Assembly (NCBI RefSeq): GCF_047638075.1
Contig: NZ_JBLJBV010000098.1
Location: 1-49,531 of the forward strand
Length of the DNA: 49,531 bases
From: UBA6197 sp047638075
GTDB taxonomy: Bacteria; Pseudomonadota; Alphaproteobacteria; Rhodobacterales; Rhodobacteraceae
Direction: 5' to 3'
Each line of letters opens with the position of its first letter. Position 1 is the stretch's first letter. Below the pieces are notes generated by a model. The model searched no databases. It was given only the letters and a program-made list of their open reading frames with translations, and had not been told where the DNA came from. This document shows positions 8,304 to 17,289 of the stretch, piece by piece. A program made the translations under genes and the position numbers.

Positions 8304-9092
8304 CTAACCCGCCCGGCCCATAAAATGGGCGCCTGTTTTGCGTGCGGCCCAGTCGCGGGCGGCATCACCGAACGCCTCAAACAGCGGCCGCGAAACCCGG
8401 TCGGCAGCCGCATTCCATTCCGGATGCCATTGCACGGCAAGGGCAAAGCCGGGGGTGCCTTTTACAACGATCGCCTCGGGGGTGCCATCCTCTGCCTGCC
8501 CTTCGATGGCAATCCGCGCGCCGGGCTGGCATATTCCCTGCCCGTGCAAACTGTTGGTCAGCACCTCGGTCGTGCCCAGGATCTGATGGAAAATCCCGCC
8601 TTCGGTCAGACGCACGGTATGACGCAGCGCAAATTTTTCCGCCAGATCGCCATTGGCTGGCATCCGGTGGTTCATCCGCCCCGGCAAATCACGGATTTCG
8701 GGATAGAGCGTACCACCCATGGCCACATTGACCTCTTGAAAGCCACGGCAGATGCCAAAAAAAGGCTGCCCCACCACAACACAAGCCCGAACCAACGTCA
8801 GCGTTATGGCGTCGCGCGCACGGTCAAAAAGGCCATGCGCGGGGGTTTCGGGCTGGCCATATTCCTCGGGGTGGATATTGGGCTGGCCGCCGGTCAGCAA
8901 AAACCCGTCGCATACGTCCATCAGCTCGGCCACTGACACAAAGCGCGGATCTGCCGGAATCAGCAGTGGCAGGCAGCCCGCCACTTCGGCCACCGCTTCG
9001 GTGTTCATCGTGCCGCCCGCATGCACCGGATAGCGGTCGTCCAGTTCGTGGGGGTTGCCGATAATTCCCACTACGGGGCGCGTATGGGCCAT
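8304..9092 (-). CDS. PuuD-like class I glutamine amidotransferase (peptidase C26 family)
   Basis: The 262-residue protein has the catalytic triad of the class I glutamine amidotransferase fold: nucleophile C115 in FFGICRGFQE, and H223 and E225 in VQWHPEWNA. The nearest known function is gamma-glutamyl-gamma-aminobutyrate hydrolase (PuuD) of putrescine breakdown; other members hydrolyse gamma-glutamyl compounds or folates. No other puu genes are present in the window, so the substrate is not fixed. A promoter is predicted at 9126-9154. The lyxose isomerase-like gene follows in the same direction. Confidence 0.85.
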   Translation of the reverse strand: MAHTRPVVGIIGNPHELDDRYPVHAGGTMNTEAVAEVAGCLPLLIPADPRFVSVAELMDVCDGFLLTGGQPNIHPEEYGQPETPAHGLFDRARDAITLTLVRACVVVGQPFFGICRGFQEVNVAMGGTLYPEIRDLPGRMNHRMPANGDLAEKFALRHTVRLTEGGIFHQILGTTEVLTNSLHGQGICQPGARIAIEGQAEDGTPEAIVVKGTPGFALAVQWHPEWNAAADRVSRPLFEAFGDAARDWAARKTGAHFMGRAG

Positions 9093-9125
9093 ATTGAGAC
9101 ACCTTTCCTAAGCCTTGGTGCCGAC

Positions 9126-9154
9126 AATCTAGCGCCAGCCCGCTGTCAGGTCGA
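9126..9154 (-). promoter_or_regulatory. possible promoter of the amidotransferase gene
   Basis: On the minus strand TCGACC (-35) and TAGATT (-10) are separated by exactly 17 bases. Transcription would start about 27 bases before the ATG. Each hexamer has four of six consensus bases. Confidence 0.35.
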
Positions 9155-9250
9155 GACCCGGCAACGGTTGCATCGCAAAAGTCGATCCAGACGGGATATG
9201 CCCGTATAAGCCCCGGCAGACTTGGCCCCGCCCAGCTGTCTGCGCCGCAC

Positions 9251-9676
9251 TTACGCCTCGCCGGTCAGACCTGCGGCCTTGATGCCGGCCAGCGCAGCTA
9301 TTGCATCATTGTCTGAGCTGTCGCCGGTCACGCCAACCGCGCCGATCACGCGCCCGCTGGCATCCTTGACCAGAACCCCCCCCGGAACCGGCAGCGTGCG
9401 ACCCCCAAAAACACCGTTCACCGCCGCCATGAAAAAGGCCTGCGTCTCGGCGCGGGCCATCTGCGCTTGCCCGCCCATGCCCAGCATCACCGCCCCATAC
9501 GCCTTGGCGCGTGCGATCTCAAACCGGCCGGGGCTTGCCCCATCGCCACGCTCAAAGGCGATCGGGTGGCCGCCCGCGTCAAGCACCACTACGGAAAGCG
9601 ATTTCATCCCGTCTTTGGTGCCTGCCGTCATCGCCTCTGATATGATCTGCCGTGCAGCAGCCAAATCCAATCCCAT
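9251..9676 (-). CDS. glcG: GlcG/HbpS family heme-binding-like protein
   Basis: The protein (141 residues) belongs to the GlcG/HbpS family, seen in the order alpha-helix, VVVLDAGGHPIAFERGDGA, the central AKAYGAV helix, and PVPGGVLVKDASGRVIGAVGVTGDSSDNDAIAALAGI. In E. coli GlcG is encoded in the glycolate operon with glcB, and HbpS of Streptomyces binds heme; the exact role of GlcG is not settled. Its ATG at 9676 overlaps the glcB stop as TGATG, with GGGAGAG of the glcB end serving as ribosome binding site, so it is translationally coupled to malate synthase. A GTG one codon earlier is also possible. The glycolate oxidase genes glcDEF are not here. Confidence 0.88.
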   Translation of the reverse strand: MGLDLAAARQIISEAMTAGTKDGMKSLSVVVLDAGGHPIAFERGDGASPGRFEIARAKAYGAVMLGMGGQAQMARAETQAFFMAAVNGVFGGRTLPVPGGVLVKDASGRVIGAVGVTGDSSDNDAIAALAGIKAAGLTGEA

Positions 9677-11838
9677 CACGCCTCTCCCTTTACCTGTGCC
9701 CGGCGCATATGCAGGACCGGTTCGGTATAACCCGACGGTTGCACGCGCCCCAAAAACACCAGATCGCAGGCGGCCTGAAATGCCAAGCCCTCATATCCCG
9801 GCGCCATCGGGTCGTAGAATGGATCGTCGGCGTTTTGCCGGTCGACCACCAGCGCCATCTTGCGCATCGCCTCCATCACGCTGCCCTCGCTGACGACGCC
9901 GTGATGCAGCCAGTTCGCCAGTGCCTGCGACGAAATCCGACAGGTTGCGCGGTCTTCCATCAGGCCGACATCGTGGATATCGGGCACTTTTGAGCAGCCC
10001 ACCCCCTGATCGACCCAGCGTACCACATAGCCCAAGATACCCTGCGCATTATTTTCCACATCGGCGGTGATTTCCGCTTCGGAATAATTGCGCCCGGTCG
10101 CCAGCGGAATCGTCAATAGATCCTCCAGCCGCGCGGGGCGGTTCATCGCTGCAATCTCGTGTTGACGCGCCTGCACATCGACAAGGTGGTAATGCGTTGC
10201 ATGCAGCGTGGCCGCCGTGGGGCTGGGCACCCAGGCGCAATTGGCGCCCGCCATCGGATGCGCGATCTTTGTTTCCAGCATTTCGGCCATCAGGTCGGGC
10301 TTGGCCCACATCCCCTTGCCGATCTGCGCCTTGCCTGCCAGCCCGCAGGCCAGCCCGATATCAACGTTGCGGTCCTCATAGGCCGAAATCCAGGGCTGAG
10401 ATTTCATCTCGCCCTTGCGCAGCATCGGCCCCGCCTCCATCGAGGTGTGAATCTCGTCGCCGGTGCGATCAAGGAACCCGGTGTTGATAAAGCAGACGCG
10501 GTGCTTGGCGGCGCGGATGCACTCCTTCAGGTTGGCGCTGGTGCGGCGCTCTTCGTCCATGATCCCCAGCTTGACGGTGTGGCGCGGCAGGCCAAGGCTG
10601 GCTTCGACATGACCAAAGACCTCATCGGCAAAGGCCACTTCCTCGGGGCCGTGCATCTTTGGCTTGACCACATAGACCGACCCGGCAACGCTGTTGCGCG
10701 GACCGTCGGTCTTTTGCAGGTCATGCATCGCGCAAAGCGTTGTGACCATGGCGTCAAGCAGCCCTTCGGCCGCCTCTTGCCCGTCACGGTCCAGCACGGC
10801 GGGTGTGGTCATCAGATGGCCCACGTTGCGCACCATCATCAGCGCGCGCCCCTTCAGCACCAAGGGCGCACCCTCGGGCGTGGTGAATTCCACGTCAGAG
10901 GCCAAACGGCGGGTAAAGGTCTTGCCGCCCTTTGATACCTCCTCGGTCAGATCACCTCGCATCAGCCCCAGCCAGTTGCCGTAGGCCAGAACCTTGTCCT
11001 CGCCATCCACGGCCGCCACCGAGTCTTCGCAGTCCATGATGCTGGACATGGCCGATTCAATGATGACATCGGAAATACCGGCAGGATCGCTAGCCCCGAC
11101 AGGCGTGGTCGCATCAAACACCAAACGCAGATGCAAACCGTTGCAAAGCAGCAAAACCTCGGTCAAAGCGCCCGACTCATCGCGCCGGGTGCCGGCGAAT
11201 TGCGCCGGATCGGCCAGCGCGAACGTGCCCGATGCGGTGCGCAGTTCAAGACTGTCTTCGTTTTGCGAAACGCCGGTCACATCGCCCCATGCGGCGCCCG
11301 CCAGCGGCACCACCTGATCCAGATGCGCCTTGGCCGCTGCCACAACCCGCGCACCGCGCACCGGATCGAACCCTTTGCCCTGCGGCAGATCCCCCAGTGC
11401 GTCCGTGCCATAAAACGCGTCATAAAGGCTGCCCCAGCGCGCATTCGCCGCATTCAGTGCAAACCGCGCGTTCATGATCGGCACCACCAGCTGCGGGCCG
11501 CTGACGCGCGAAAACTCGGGGTCGGTCGGCCCGGTCTCAATGGCAAAATCCGGCCCCTCGGGCAGCAGATAGCCGATGTCACGCAAGAACGCGATATAGG
11601 CGGTGGCGTCATGCGGCTTGCCGCGCTGCGCAAGGTGCCATGCATCAATCCGGGATTGAAGTTCCTCGCGCCGGGCCAGAAGGGCACGGTTTTTGGGGCC
11701 CAGATCATGGATCAACGATGAAAGCCCATTCCACAGTGTGTCGGCCGAAACGCCGGTCCCCGGCAAGACACGCTGCTCCAAAAAGGCGACCAGACGCCCG
11801 TCGACCCGCAGGCCTTTACGCATAATGCGATCCGTCAT
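9676..11838 (-). CDS. glcB: malate synthase G GlcB
   Basis: Malate synthase G condenses glyoxylate with acetyl-CoA to give malate, in glyoxylate and glycolate use. The 720-residue length is exactly that of the G-type family. Recognisable segments include SIMDCEDSVAAVD, the VVKPKMHGPEEVAFADEVF stretch, NTGFLDRTGDEIHTSMEAGP, NCAWVPSPTAATLHATHYH and DQGVGCSKVPDIHDVGLMED near the C-terminal active-site plug. The ATG at 11838 is chosen over an upstream start because AAGGAGAG lies 5 bases ahead and the product begins MTDRIMRKGLRVDG. It is divergent from pepN and coupled to glcG by a TGATG overlap. Confidence 0.97.
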   Translation of the reverse strand: MTDRIMRKGLRVDGRLVAFLEQRVLPGTGVSADTLWNGLSSLIHDLGPKNRALLARREELQSRIDAWHLAQRGKPHDATAYIAFLRDIGYLLPEGPDFAIETGPTDPEFSRVSGPQLVVPIMNARFALNAANARWGSLYDAFYGTDALGDLPQGKGFDPVRGARVVAAAKAHLDQVVPLAGAAWGDVTGVSQNEDSLELRTASGTFALADPAQFAGTRRDESGALTEVLLLCNGLHLRLVFDATTPVGASDPAGISDVIIESAMSSIMDCEDSVAAVDGEDKVLAYGNWLGLMRGDLTEEVSKGGKTFTRRLASDVEFTTPEGAPLVLKGRALMMVRNVGHLMTTPAVLDRDGQEAAEGLLDAMVTTLCAMHDLQKTDGPRNSVAGSVYVVKPKMHGPEEVAFADEVFGHVEASLGLPRHTVKLGIMDEERRTSANLKECIRAAKHRVCFINTGFLDRTGDEIHTSMEAGPMLRKGEMKSQPWISAYEDRNVDIGLACGLAGKAQIGKGMWAKPDLMAEMLETKIAHPMAGANCAWVPSPTAATLHATHYHLVDVQARQHEIAAMNRPARLEDLLTIPLATGRNYSEAEITADVENNAQGILGYVVRWVDQGVGCSKVPDIHDVGLMEDRATCRISSQALANWLHHGVVSEGSVMEAMRKMALVVDRQNADDPFYDPMAPGYEGLAFQAACDLVFLGRVQPSGYTEPVLHMRRAQVKGEA

Positions 11839-11962
11839 CTGGCTCTCCTTACGCCTCATTTTCAAATCGGCGCGAAGATGCAACACTGCGCGGCAGAAAT
11901 CCAGCGCGTTATTGCTACGGCCAAAGGCGCAATTCCATCGGGGGTTGCCAGCCGATCCGCAG

Positions 11963-11991
11963 TTGAACCCCGCGCCGCTGCTGGCTACCCT
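11963..11991 (+). promoter_or_regulatory. pepN: possible promoter of pepN
   Basis: TTGAAC (-35) and TACCCT (-10) lie 17 bases apart in the glcB/pepN divergent region, giving a leader of about 24 bases to the GTG start. The -10 match is weak. Confidence 0.28.
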
Positions 11992-12021
11992 GCCGCAACC
12001 TCAATCTTCGGAGAGCCCCCC

Positions 12022-14598
12022 GTGCAAGCCCAACGCCCGATCCGTCTGGTCGATTATAGCCCGTATCCCTTCACGCTGAAAGCGGTTGACCTGACGTTCC
12101 GCCTTGCCGCCGGGGCCACAAGAGTGTTGGCCCGCCTAGACCTTGTGGCGCGCGTTCCCGGCGCATCCTTGGTGCTTGATGGCGTGGGCCTGCGCCTGAT
12201 TGTCGCAGCAATTAACGGCGACGCACTGACCGGTGCAGATTATCTGCTGACCGAGACGGGGCTGACCATCCACGCCGCCGCCCTGCCCGAGGGGCCATTT
12301 ACCCTGACGACCGAGGTTGAGATCAACCCCGCCGCCAATACCACGATGCAGGGGCTTTACATCTCGAACGGGATGTATTGCACCCAATGCGAGGCCGAGG
12401 GCTTTCGCCACATCACGTTTTACCCTGACCGTCCCGATGTGATGGCACCGTTTCGGGTGCGCGTCGAAACGCCCGATGCGGCAAACCCGCTACCGGTGCT
12501 GCTATCCAACGGCAACCCGCTGGGCCAAGGCCCCGGTTGGGCCGAGTGGGATGATCCCTGGCCAAAACCGGCTTATCTGTTCGCGCTGGTGGCGGGCGAT
12601 CTGACCGCCTACCCCGGTAGTTTTACCACGATGTCAGGGCGCAATGTCGCGCTGAACATCTATGTGCGCCCGGGTGACGAGGGGCGCTGCGCCTTTGCGA
12701 TGGGCGCGCTGAAACGCGCCATGGCATGGGATGAACGCACCTATGGCCGCGAATACGACTTGGACATTTTCAACATCGTTGCCGTTGACGACTTCAATAT
12801 GGGCGCGATGGAGAACAAGGGCTTGAACATTTTCAACTCCAAATGGGTGTTGGCCAGCCCCGAAACCGCGACCGACAACGATTTTGAGCGTATCGAAGGC
12901 ATCATCGCGCATGAATATTTCCACAACTGGACCGGTAACCGCATCACCTGCCGCGACTGGTTCCAGCTTTGCCTGAAAGAAGGGCTGACGGTCTATCGCG
13001 ATCAGCAGTTCACCGCAGACATGCGTTCCGCCCCGGTCAAGCGCATCGACGATGTGCTGACCCTGCGTGCGCGTCAGTTTCGCGAAGATCAGGGCCCGCT
13101 GGCGCACCCCGTCCGCCCCGATCACTACGTCGAGATCAACAATTTCTACACCGCCACAGTCTATGAAAAAGGCGCCGAGGTTATCGGTATGCTGAAATCA
13201 CTGGTCGGTGAGGGGGGCTACCGGGCCGCGCTTGATCTATACTTCAGCCGCCATGACGGCGAGGCCGCCACGATCGAAGATTGGCTGAAGGTGTTTGAAG
13301 ACGCCACCGGCCGCGACCTGACCCAGTTCAAACGCTGGTATACCGATGCGGGCACCCCGCGCGTCACCGTGAAAGATAGCTACGAAAACGGCACCTTGAC
13401 GCTGAATGTCAGCCAATCGACCCCCCCCACCCCCGGCCAGCCGGAAAAGGCGCCAAGGGTGATTCCGCTGGCCCTGGGCCTGCTGTCGCCCAATGGCGAT
13501 GAGGTGCTACCGACCACCCTGCTGGAACTGACCGAGGCACACCAGACTTTCACCTTCCCCGGCCTTGCGGCGCGGCCGATCCTGTCGCTCAACCGCGGGT
13601 TTTCCGCCCCGGTGGTGCTCACCCATTCCGCCAGCCCCGCCGAACAGGCCTTTGTGATGGCGCATGACACCGACCCGTTCACCCGGTGGGAGGCGGGGCG
13701 CACCCTGGCCCGAAACGGGCTTTGCGCCATGGTCAACGGCGCTGACGCGGCACCTGATCATATCGACGCGCTGGGGCGGATTTTACGCGATAACAGCCTT
13801 GACCCGGCCTTTCGCGCGCTGTGCCTGCGTCTTCCGGGCGAGGAAGAGATCGCCCAAACCCTGTATGATGCCGGTCAAACGCCCGACCCGGACGCTATTC
13901 ACGATGCGCGCGGCCGCCTTGCCACAGCCCTTGCCCGCACCCATGAGACAGACCTTGCCGGCACCTATACCGCCATGCGCGTGCCCGGCCCCTACACGCC
14001 CGACGCGGGCCCCGCAGGGCAGCGTGCGCTACGACTGGCCTGCCTTGGCCTGCTGAACCGGCTGGATGGCGGCGCCCACGCCAAGGCGCTGTTTGCACAG
14101 GCCGACAACATGACCGAATCCCTCGCAGCGCTTGCCTGCCTGATCGAGGAGGGTCAGGCGGACGACGCCACCGCCACCTTCAAGACCCGCTGGCAGGCCG
14201 ACCGGCTGGTGATGGACAAATGGTTCACGGTGCAACTGGCCCACGCCACCCCCGACCAGACCCCCGCCTTGGCCAAGACCCTTGCCGCGCTGCCCGAGTT
14301 TGAATGGAAAAACCCCAACCGCTACCGCGCGTTGATGGGCGGGCTATCGGCCAACCATGCGGGCTTTCACCAGGCATCCGGGGCAGGTTACCGCTTTTAT
14401 GCTGATTGGCTTTTGCGCGTGGACCCATTGAACCCACAAATCGCCGCGCGGCTTTCAACCGCGTTTGAAACCTGGCCCCGCTATGATGCCGCCCGCCAAA
14501 CGCTGATCCGGGCAGAGCTGGGCCGGATGGCCGCACAACCCGGTCTCAGCCGCGATCTGACAGAAATGGTCACCCGGCTGGCCACCGCGAAAGCCTGA
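12022..14598 (+). CDS. pepN: aminopeptidase N PepN (M1 family, GTG start)
   Basis: PepN is a cytoplasmic zinc aminopeptidase that removes N-terminal residues from peptides. The 858-residue protein shows the substrate-binding GAMEN motif at 261-265, the zinc motif H297-E298-x-x-H301 with third ligand E320, and the transition-state tyrosine Y381, the same numbers I recall for the E. coli enzyme. NWTGNRITCRDWFQL follows the zinc motif. An ATG at 11878 is in frame, but the GTG at 12022 has GGAGAG 6 bases ahead, and the 48 residues before it look non-coding. A long hairpin follows the stop. Confidence 0.97.
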   Translation: MQAQRPIRLVDYSPYPFTLKAVDLTFRLAAGATRVLARLDLVARVPGASLVLDGVGLRLIVAAINGDALTGADYLLTETGLTIHAAALPEGPFTLTTEVEINPAANTTMQGLYISNGMYCTQCEAEGFRHITFYPDRPDVMAPFRVRVETPDAANPLPVLLSNGNPLGQGPGWAEWDDPWPKPAYLFALVAGDLTAYPGSFTTMSGRNVALNIYVRPGDEGRCAFAMGALKRAMAWDERTYGREYDLDIFNIVAVDDFNMGAMENKGLNIFNSKWVLASPETATDNDFERIEGIIAHEYFHNWTGNRITCRDWFQLCLKEGLTVYRDQQFTADMRSAPVKRIDDVLTLRARQFREDQGPLAHPVRPDHYVEINNFYTATVYEKGAEVIGMLKSLVGEGGYRAALDLYFSRHDGEAATIEDWLKVFEDATGRDLTQFKRWYTDAGTPRVTVKDSYENGTLTLNVSQSTPPTPGQPEKAPRVIPLALGLLSPNGDEVLPTTLLELTEAHQTFTFPGLAARPILSLNRGFSAPVVLTHSASPAEQAFVMAHDTDPFTRWEAGRTLARNGLCAMVNGADAAPDHIDALGRILRDNSLDPAFRALCLRLPGEEEIAQTLYDAGQTPDPDAIHDARGRLATALARTHETDLAGTYTAMRVPGPYTPDAGPAGQRALRLACLGLLNRLDGGAHAKALFAQADNMTESLAALACLIEEGQADDATATFKTRWQADRLVMDKWFTVQLAHATPDQTPALAKTLAALPEFEWKNPNRYRALMGGLSANHAGFHQASGAGYRFYADWLLRVDPLNPQIAARLSTAFETWPRYDAARQTLIRAELGRMAAQPGLSRDLTEMVTRLATAKA

Positions 14599-14610
14599 CC
14601 CCATCCGTTT

Positions 14611-14640
14611 GGGGTGCGGATCGACACTGATCCGCACCCC
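14611..14640 (+). terminator. 12-bp perfect hairpin after pepN
   Basis: GGGGTGCGGATC (14611-14622) and GATCCGCACCCC (14629-14640) form a perfect 12-bp stem with a 6-base loop, starting 13 bases after the pepN stop. There is no T-run, so it is either a weak terminator or an mRNA 3'-end protecting hairpin. Confidence 0.5.
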
Positions 14641-14731
14641 AACAGACAACCGTTTCAAATCACACAACAATTCACAAACAAACCTTTATATCCGCCGTGA
14701 TCTTGCCTTAATTCAGCGGCTAAAATCCGGC

Positions 14732-15142
14732 ATGACACAGCAGGTTTATCATTATCACCTTCAGGCCCGTCGGCCTCTTACCTACCTCGCGCTGGGGGTG
14801 GGAATAGTCACCGCCTATGCCGTCTATCTGACTGGGGCAGTGTTGGCAGTGGTCCCGGTGGGGGCGTTCATGATCATCGTGATTTACCGGTTACTGATGA
14901 ACCACAGTGCCGGAATGCGCCTTGGGCCGACCCGGCTGGAAATATATAATGGGCGCCAGTCCAAAATCCTGCCGCTTGCAAAGATCAAAAGCGCAAAGAT
15001 TACACGCCATCTTTTAAGCCCTTATGATTGCGTGCTGGAACTGTCGGACGGGATGCGCGATACGCTTCCCCCGGCGGCGCTGCCGTCGGCCCGCCGTCTT
15101 GAACACGAACTCAGCCAGCGCGATATTCCGGTGTTGCGCTGA
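14732..15142 (+). CDS. hypothetical membrane protein, PH-like domain possible
   Basis: This 136-residue protein has two hydrophobic segments at about residues 16-52, separated by a short turn, followed by a soluble part (LGPTRLEIYNGRQSKILPLAKIKSAKI and on) that resembles bacterial PH-like (DUF304-type) membrane proteins. I do not recognise a specific family and assign no function. The ribosome binding site is poor, so the start is less certain than for its neighbours. It sits between pepN and gatB, 68 bases ahead of gatB. Confidence 0.65.
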   Translation: MTQQVYHYHLQARRPLTYLALGVGIVTAYAVYLTGAVLAVVPVGAFMIIVIYRLLMNHSAGMRLGPTRLEIYNGRQSKILPLAKIKSAKITRHLLSPYDCVLELSDGMRDTLPPAALPSARRLEHELSQRDIPVLR

Positions 15143-15210
15143 ACCTGTGCGGTCTTGCCCCGCGCCCGCCCCTGTCTTAGAAGGCGATAACCCCAAGACA
15201 GGACCAAACC

Positions 15211-16725
15211 ATGCTGGATCATCTAAGCTTCCGCGCCCCCGAACCCAAAGTTATCGCCGGTGCCAAATCCGATTGGGAACTTGTCATCGGGCTTGAGGTG
15301 CACGCACAGGTCGCCTCGAACGCCAAACTGTTTTCGGGCGCCTCAACGCTGTTCGGGTCTGAACCCAACGCGAACGTGGCCTTTGTTGATGCGGCGATGC
15401 CGGGCATGTTGCCGGTAATCAACGAATTTTGCGTAGCGCAGGCCGTGCGCACCGGGCTGGGGCTGAACGCGCAGATCAACCTGATATCGGCGTTTGACCG
15501 CAAGAACTATTTTTACCCCGACCTGCCGCAAGGCTACCAGATCAGCCAGCTATACCATCCGATCGTCGGTGAGGGGGAAATCATCGTCGATATGGGCCCG
15601 GGCATTGCGCGCCTTGTGCGGGTGGAACGCATCCACCTTGAACAGGACGCCGGCAAATCCATCCACGACATGGACCCGAACATGAGCTTTGTGGACCTCA
15701 ACCGCACCGGTGTCGCCCTGATGGAGATTGTCAGCCGCCCTGATATACGCGGCCCCGAAGAGGCCGCCGCCTATGTTGGCAAGCTGCGTCAGATCCTGCG
15801 CTATCTGGGCACCTGCGACGGCAACATGCAAAACGGCAACCTGCGCTGCGATGTCAACGTCTCGGTCTGCAAACCCGGCGCTTATGAGCGGTATCAGGAA
15901 ACGCAGGATTTTTCGCACCTTGGCACCCGCTGCGAAATCAAGAACATGAACTCGATGCGCTTTATCCAGCAGGCAATTGAGTATGAGGCCCGCCGCCAGA
16001 TCGCCATCATCGAAGACGGCGGCAGCATCGTGCAGGAAACCCGCCTTTACGATGCGGACAAGGGCGAAACACGCAGCATGCGATCCAAGGAAGAGGCGCA
16101 TGATTACCGCTACTTCCCCTGCCCCGATCTTTTGCCGCTGGAGATTGAGCAGGCCTGGGTTGACGATATCAAGGCCACGATGCCCGAACTTCCAGACGCG
16201 AAAAAAGCACGCTTTGTCAAGGATTTCGGCCTGTCGGACTATGACGCCAGCGTATTGACCGCCGAAGCCGAAAACGCCGCCTATTTTGAAAAGGTGGCCG
16301 ACGGCAATGACGGCAAGCTGGCCGCCAACTGGGTGATCAACGAACTTTTTGGCCGTCTGAAAAAAGAGGGGCATGAGATCGGTGAAAGCCCGGTTTCGCC
16401 TGAACAACTGGCGGCGATCGTCGGGCTGATCAAGGCCGGTGACATCTCTGGCAAGATCGCCAAGGATCTGTTTGAGATCGTCTATACCGAGGGCGGCGAC
16501 CCCGCGCAGATCGTCGAGGCGCGCGGCATGAAACAGGTCACCGACACCGGCGCAATCGAGGCGATGGTCGATGACATCATCGCCCAGAACCCCGCGCAGG
16601 TCGAAAAGGCCAAAGCCAATCCGAAACTTGCAGGCTGGTTCACCGGACAGGTGTTGAAAGCCTCGGGGGGCAAGGCCAATCCGGCGGCGGTCACGGAACT
16701 GGTCACAAGGAAACTGGGGCTGTAG
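15211..16725 (+). CDS. gatB: aspartyl/glutamyl-tRNA amidotransferase subunit B GatB
   Basis: GatB is the kinase/transamidase subunit of GatCAB, which converts Glu-tRNA(Gln), and in many bacteria Asp-tRNA(Asn), to the amidated form. The 504-residue protein has the family N-terminus WELVIGLEVHAQV, the FDRKNYFYPDLPQGYQISQ motif, HLEQDAGKSIHD, DLNRTGVALMEIVS and the C-terminal tRNA-recognising YqeY-like domain. AGGA lies about 8 bases before the ATG. gatA and gatC are not adjacent, which is common in this group. A hairpin without a T-run follows. Confidence 0.97.
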   Translation: MLDHLSFRAPEPKVIAGAKSDWELVIGLEVHAQVASNAKLFSGASTLFGSEPNANVAFVDAAMPGMLPVINEFCVAQAVRTGLGLNAQINLISAFDRKNYFYPDLPQGYQISQLYHPIVGEGEIIVDMGPGIARLVRVERIHLEQDAGKSIHDMDPNMSFVDLNRTGVALMEIVSRPDIRGPEEAAAYVGKLRQILRYLGTCDGNMQNGNLRCDVNVSVCKPGAYERYQETQDFSHLGTRCEIKNMNSMRFIQQAIEYEARRQIAIIEDGGSIVQETRLYDADKGETRSMRSKEEAHDYRYFPCPDLLPLEIEQAWVDDIKATMPELPDAKKARFVKDFGLSDYDASVLTAEAENAAYFEKVADGNDGKLAANWVINELFGRLKKEGHEIGESPVSPEQLAAIVGLIKAGDISGKIAKDLFEIVYTEGGDPAQIVEARGMKQVTDTGAIEAMVDDIIAQNPAQVEKAKANPKLAGWFTGQVLKASGGKANPAAVTELVTRKLGL

Positions 16726-16754
16726 CGCGCCCTGTCGTCACGCCGAAGTCATCA

Positions 16755-16776
16755 GGGGGCCGATGACATCGCCCCC
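16755..16776 (+). terminator. hairpin after gatB
   Basis: GGGGGC (16755-16760) and GCCCCC (16771-16776) pair around a 10-base loop that itself contains GAT/ATC. It lies 29 bases after the gatB stop with no T-run, so termination is only possible. Confidence 0.35.
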
Positions 16777-16830
16777 GGTTGCGGCTATGATCCGCGCCGA
16801 TCCGCAGGCAGAACGACCAGGGACCCGATC

Positions 16831-17217
16831 ATGCAAACCTACGAATACCGCGTCATCCCCGCCCCCAATCGCGGCGAAAAGGAACGCGGGCTGAAAACCG
16901 GGGCCGACCGCTTTGCCCACACACTCACCCAGTTGATGAACCAGCAGGCCCGCGACGGCTGGGAATATCTGCGCGCCGACACGCTGCCCACCGAGGAACG
17001 CTCGGGGCTGACATCAAAGAACACGGTCTATCACAACCTTCTGGTATTTCGGCGCCCGCTCTCGCCCGAGGCCGCAGCCCTTGCCGAGGCAGACGAAGAG
17101 GCCGCCAACGCGCCCCAATCGCCTGCCGCACCGCGCCGCCTTAGCGCGCGGTCCGACGAAGGCATCGCCCCGCGCCTTGGCCCTGCCGAACCGAAATCAA
17201 AGGCAGAATCCGCCTGA
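16831..17217 (+). CDS. DUF4177 domain-containing protein
   Basis: The first 75 residues carry the small DUF4177 domain: YEYRVIPAP at the start, then LNQ-type helix LMNQQARDGWEYLRADTLP and VYHNLLVFRRP as the last strand. The following 50 residues are Ala/Pro/Glu-rich and probably disordered. No catalytic residues are apparent and the function of the family is unknown. The total is 128 residues. It lies 105 bases after gatB in the same direction and is convergent with bolA. Confidence 0.8.
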   Translation: MQTYEYRVIPAPNRGEKERGLKTGADRFAHTLTQLMNQQARDGWEYLRADTLPTEERSGLTSKNTVYHNLLVFRRPLSPEAAALAEADEEAANAPQSPAAPRRLSARSDEGIAPRLGPAEPKSKAESA

Positions 17218-17227
17218 CCTTGAAACA

Positions 17228-17267
17228 CCCCGGCCGTCACCCCAATCTTTTCGAGGGAAGGCCGGGG
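17228..17267. terminator. hairpin between the convergent DUF4177 and bolA genes
   Basis: CCCCGGCC (17228-17235) and GGCCGGGG (17260-17267) are perfect 8-base arms with a 24-base loop. They are followed on the plus strand by GGCGTATTTCGGGAAAG, which resembles the GGAGTATTT intergenic element near murD. This may serve as a two-way transcription stop. Confidence 0.4.
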
Positions 17268-17289
17268 GGCGTATTTCGGGAAAGCAGCC

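Noticed and set aside
11878..12021. N-terminal extension of pepN to an upstream ATG
   Set aside because: The 48 residues are not like the family N-terminus, and the GTG at 12022 has a good ribosome binding site and gives residue numbers matching those I recall for E. coli PepN.
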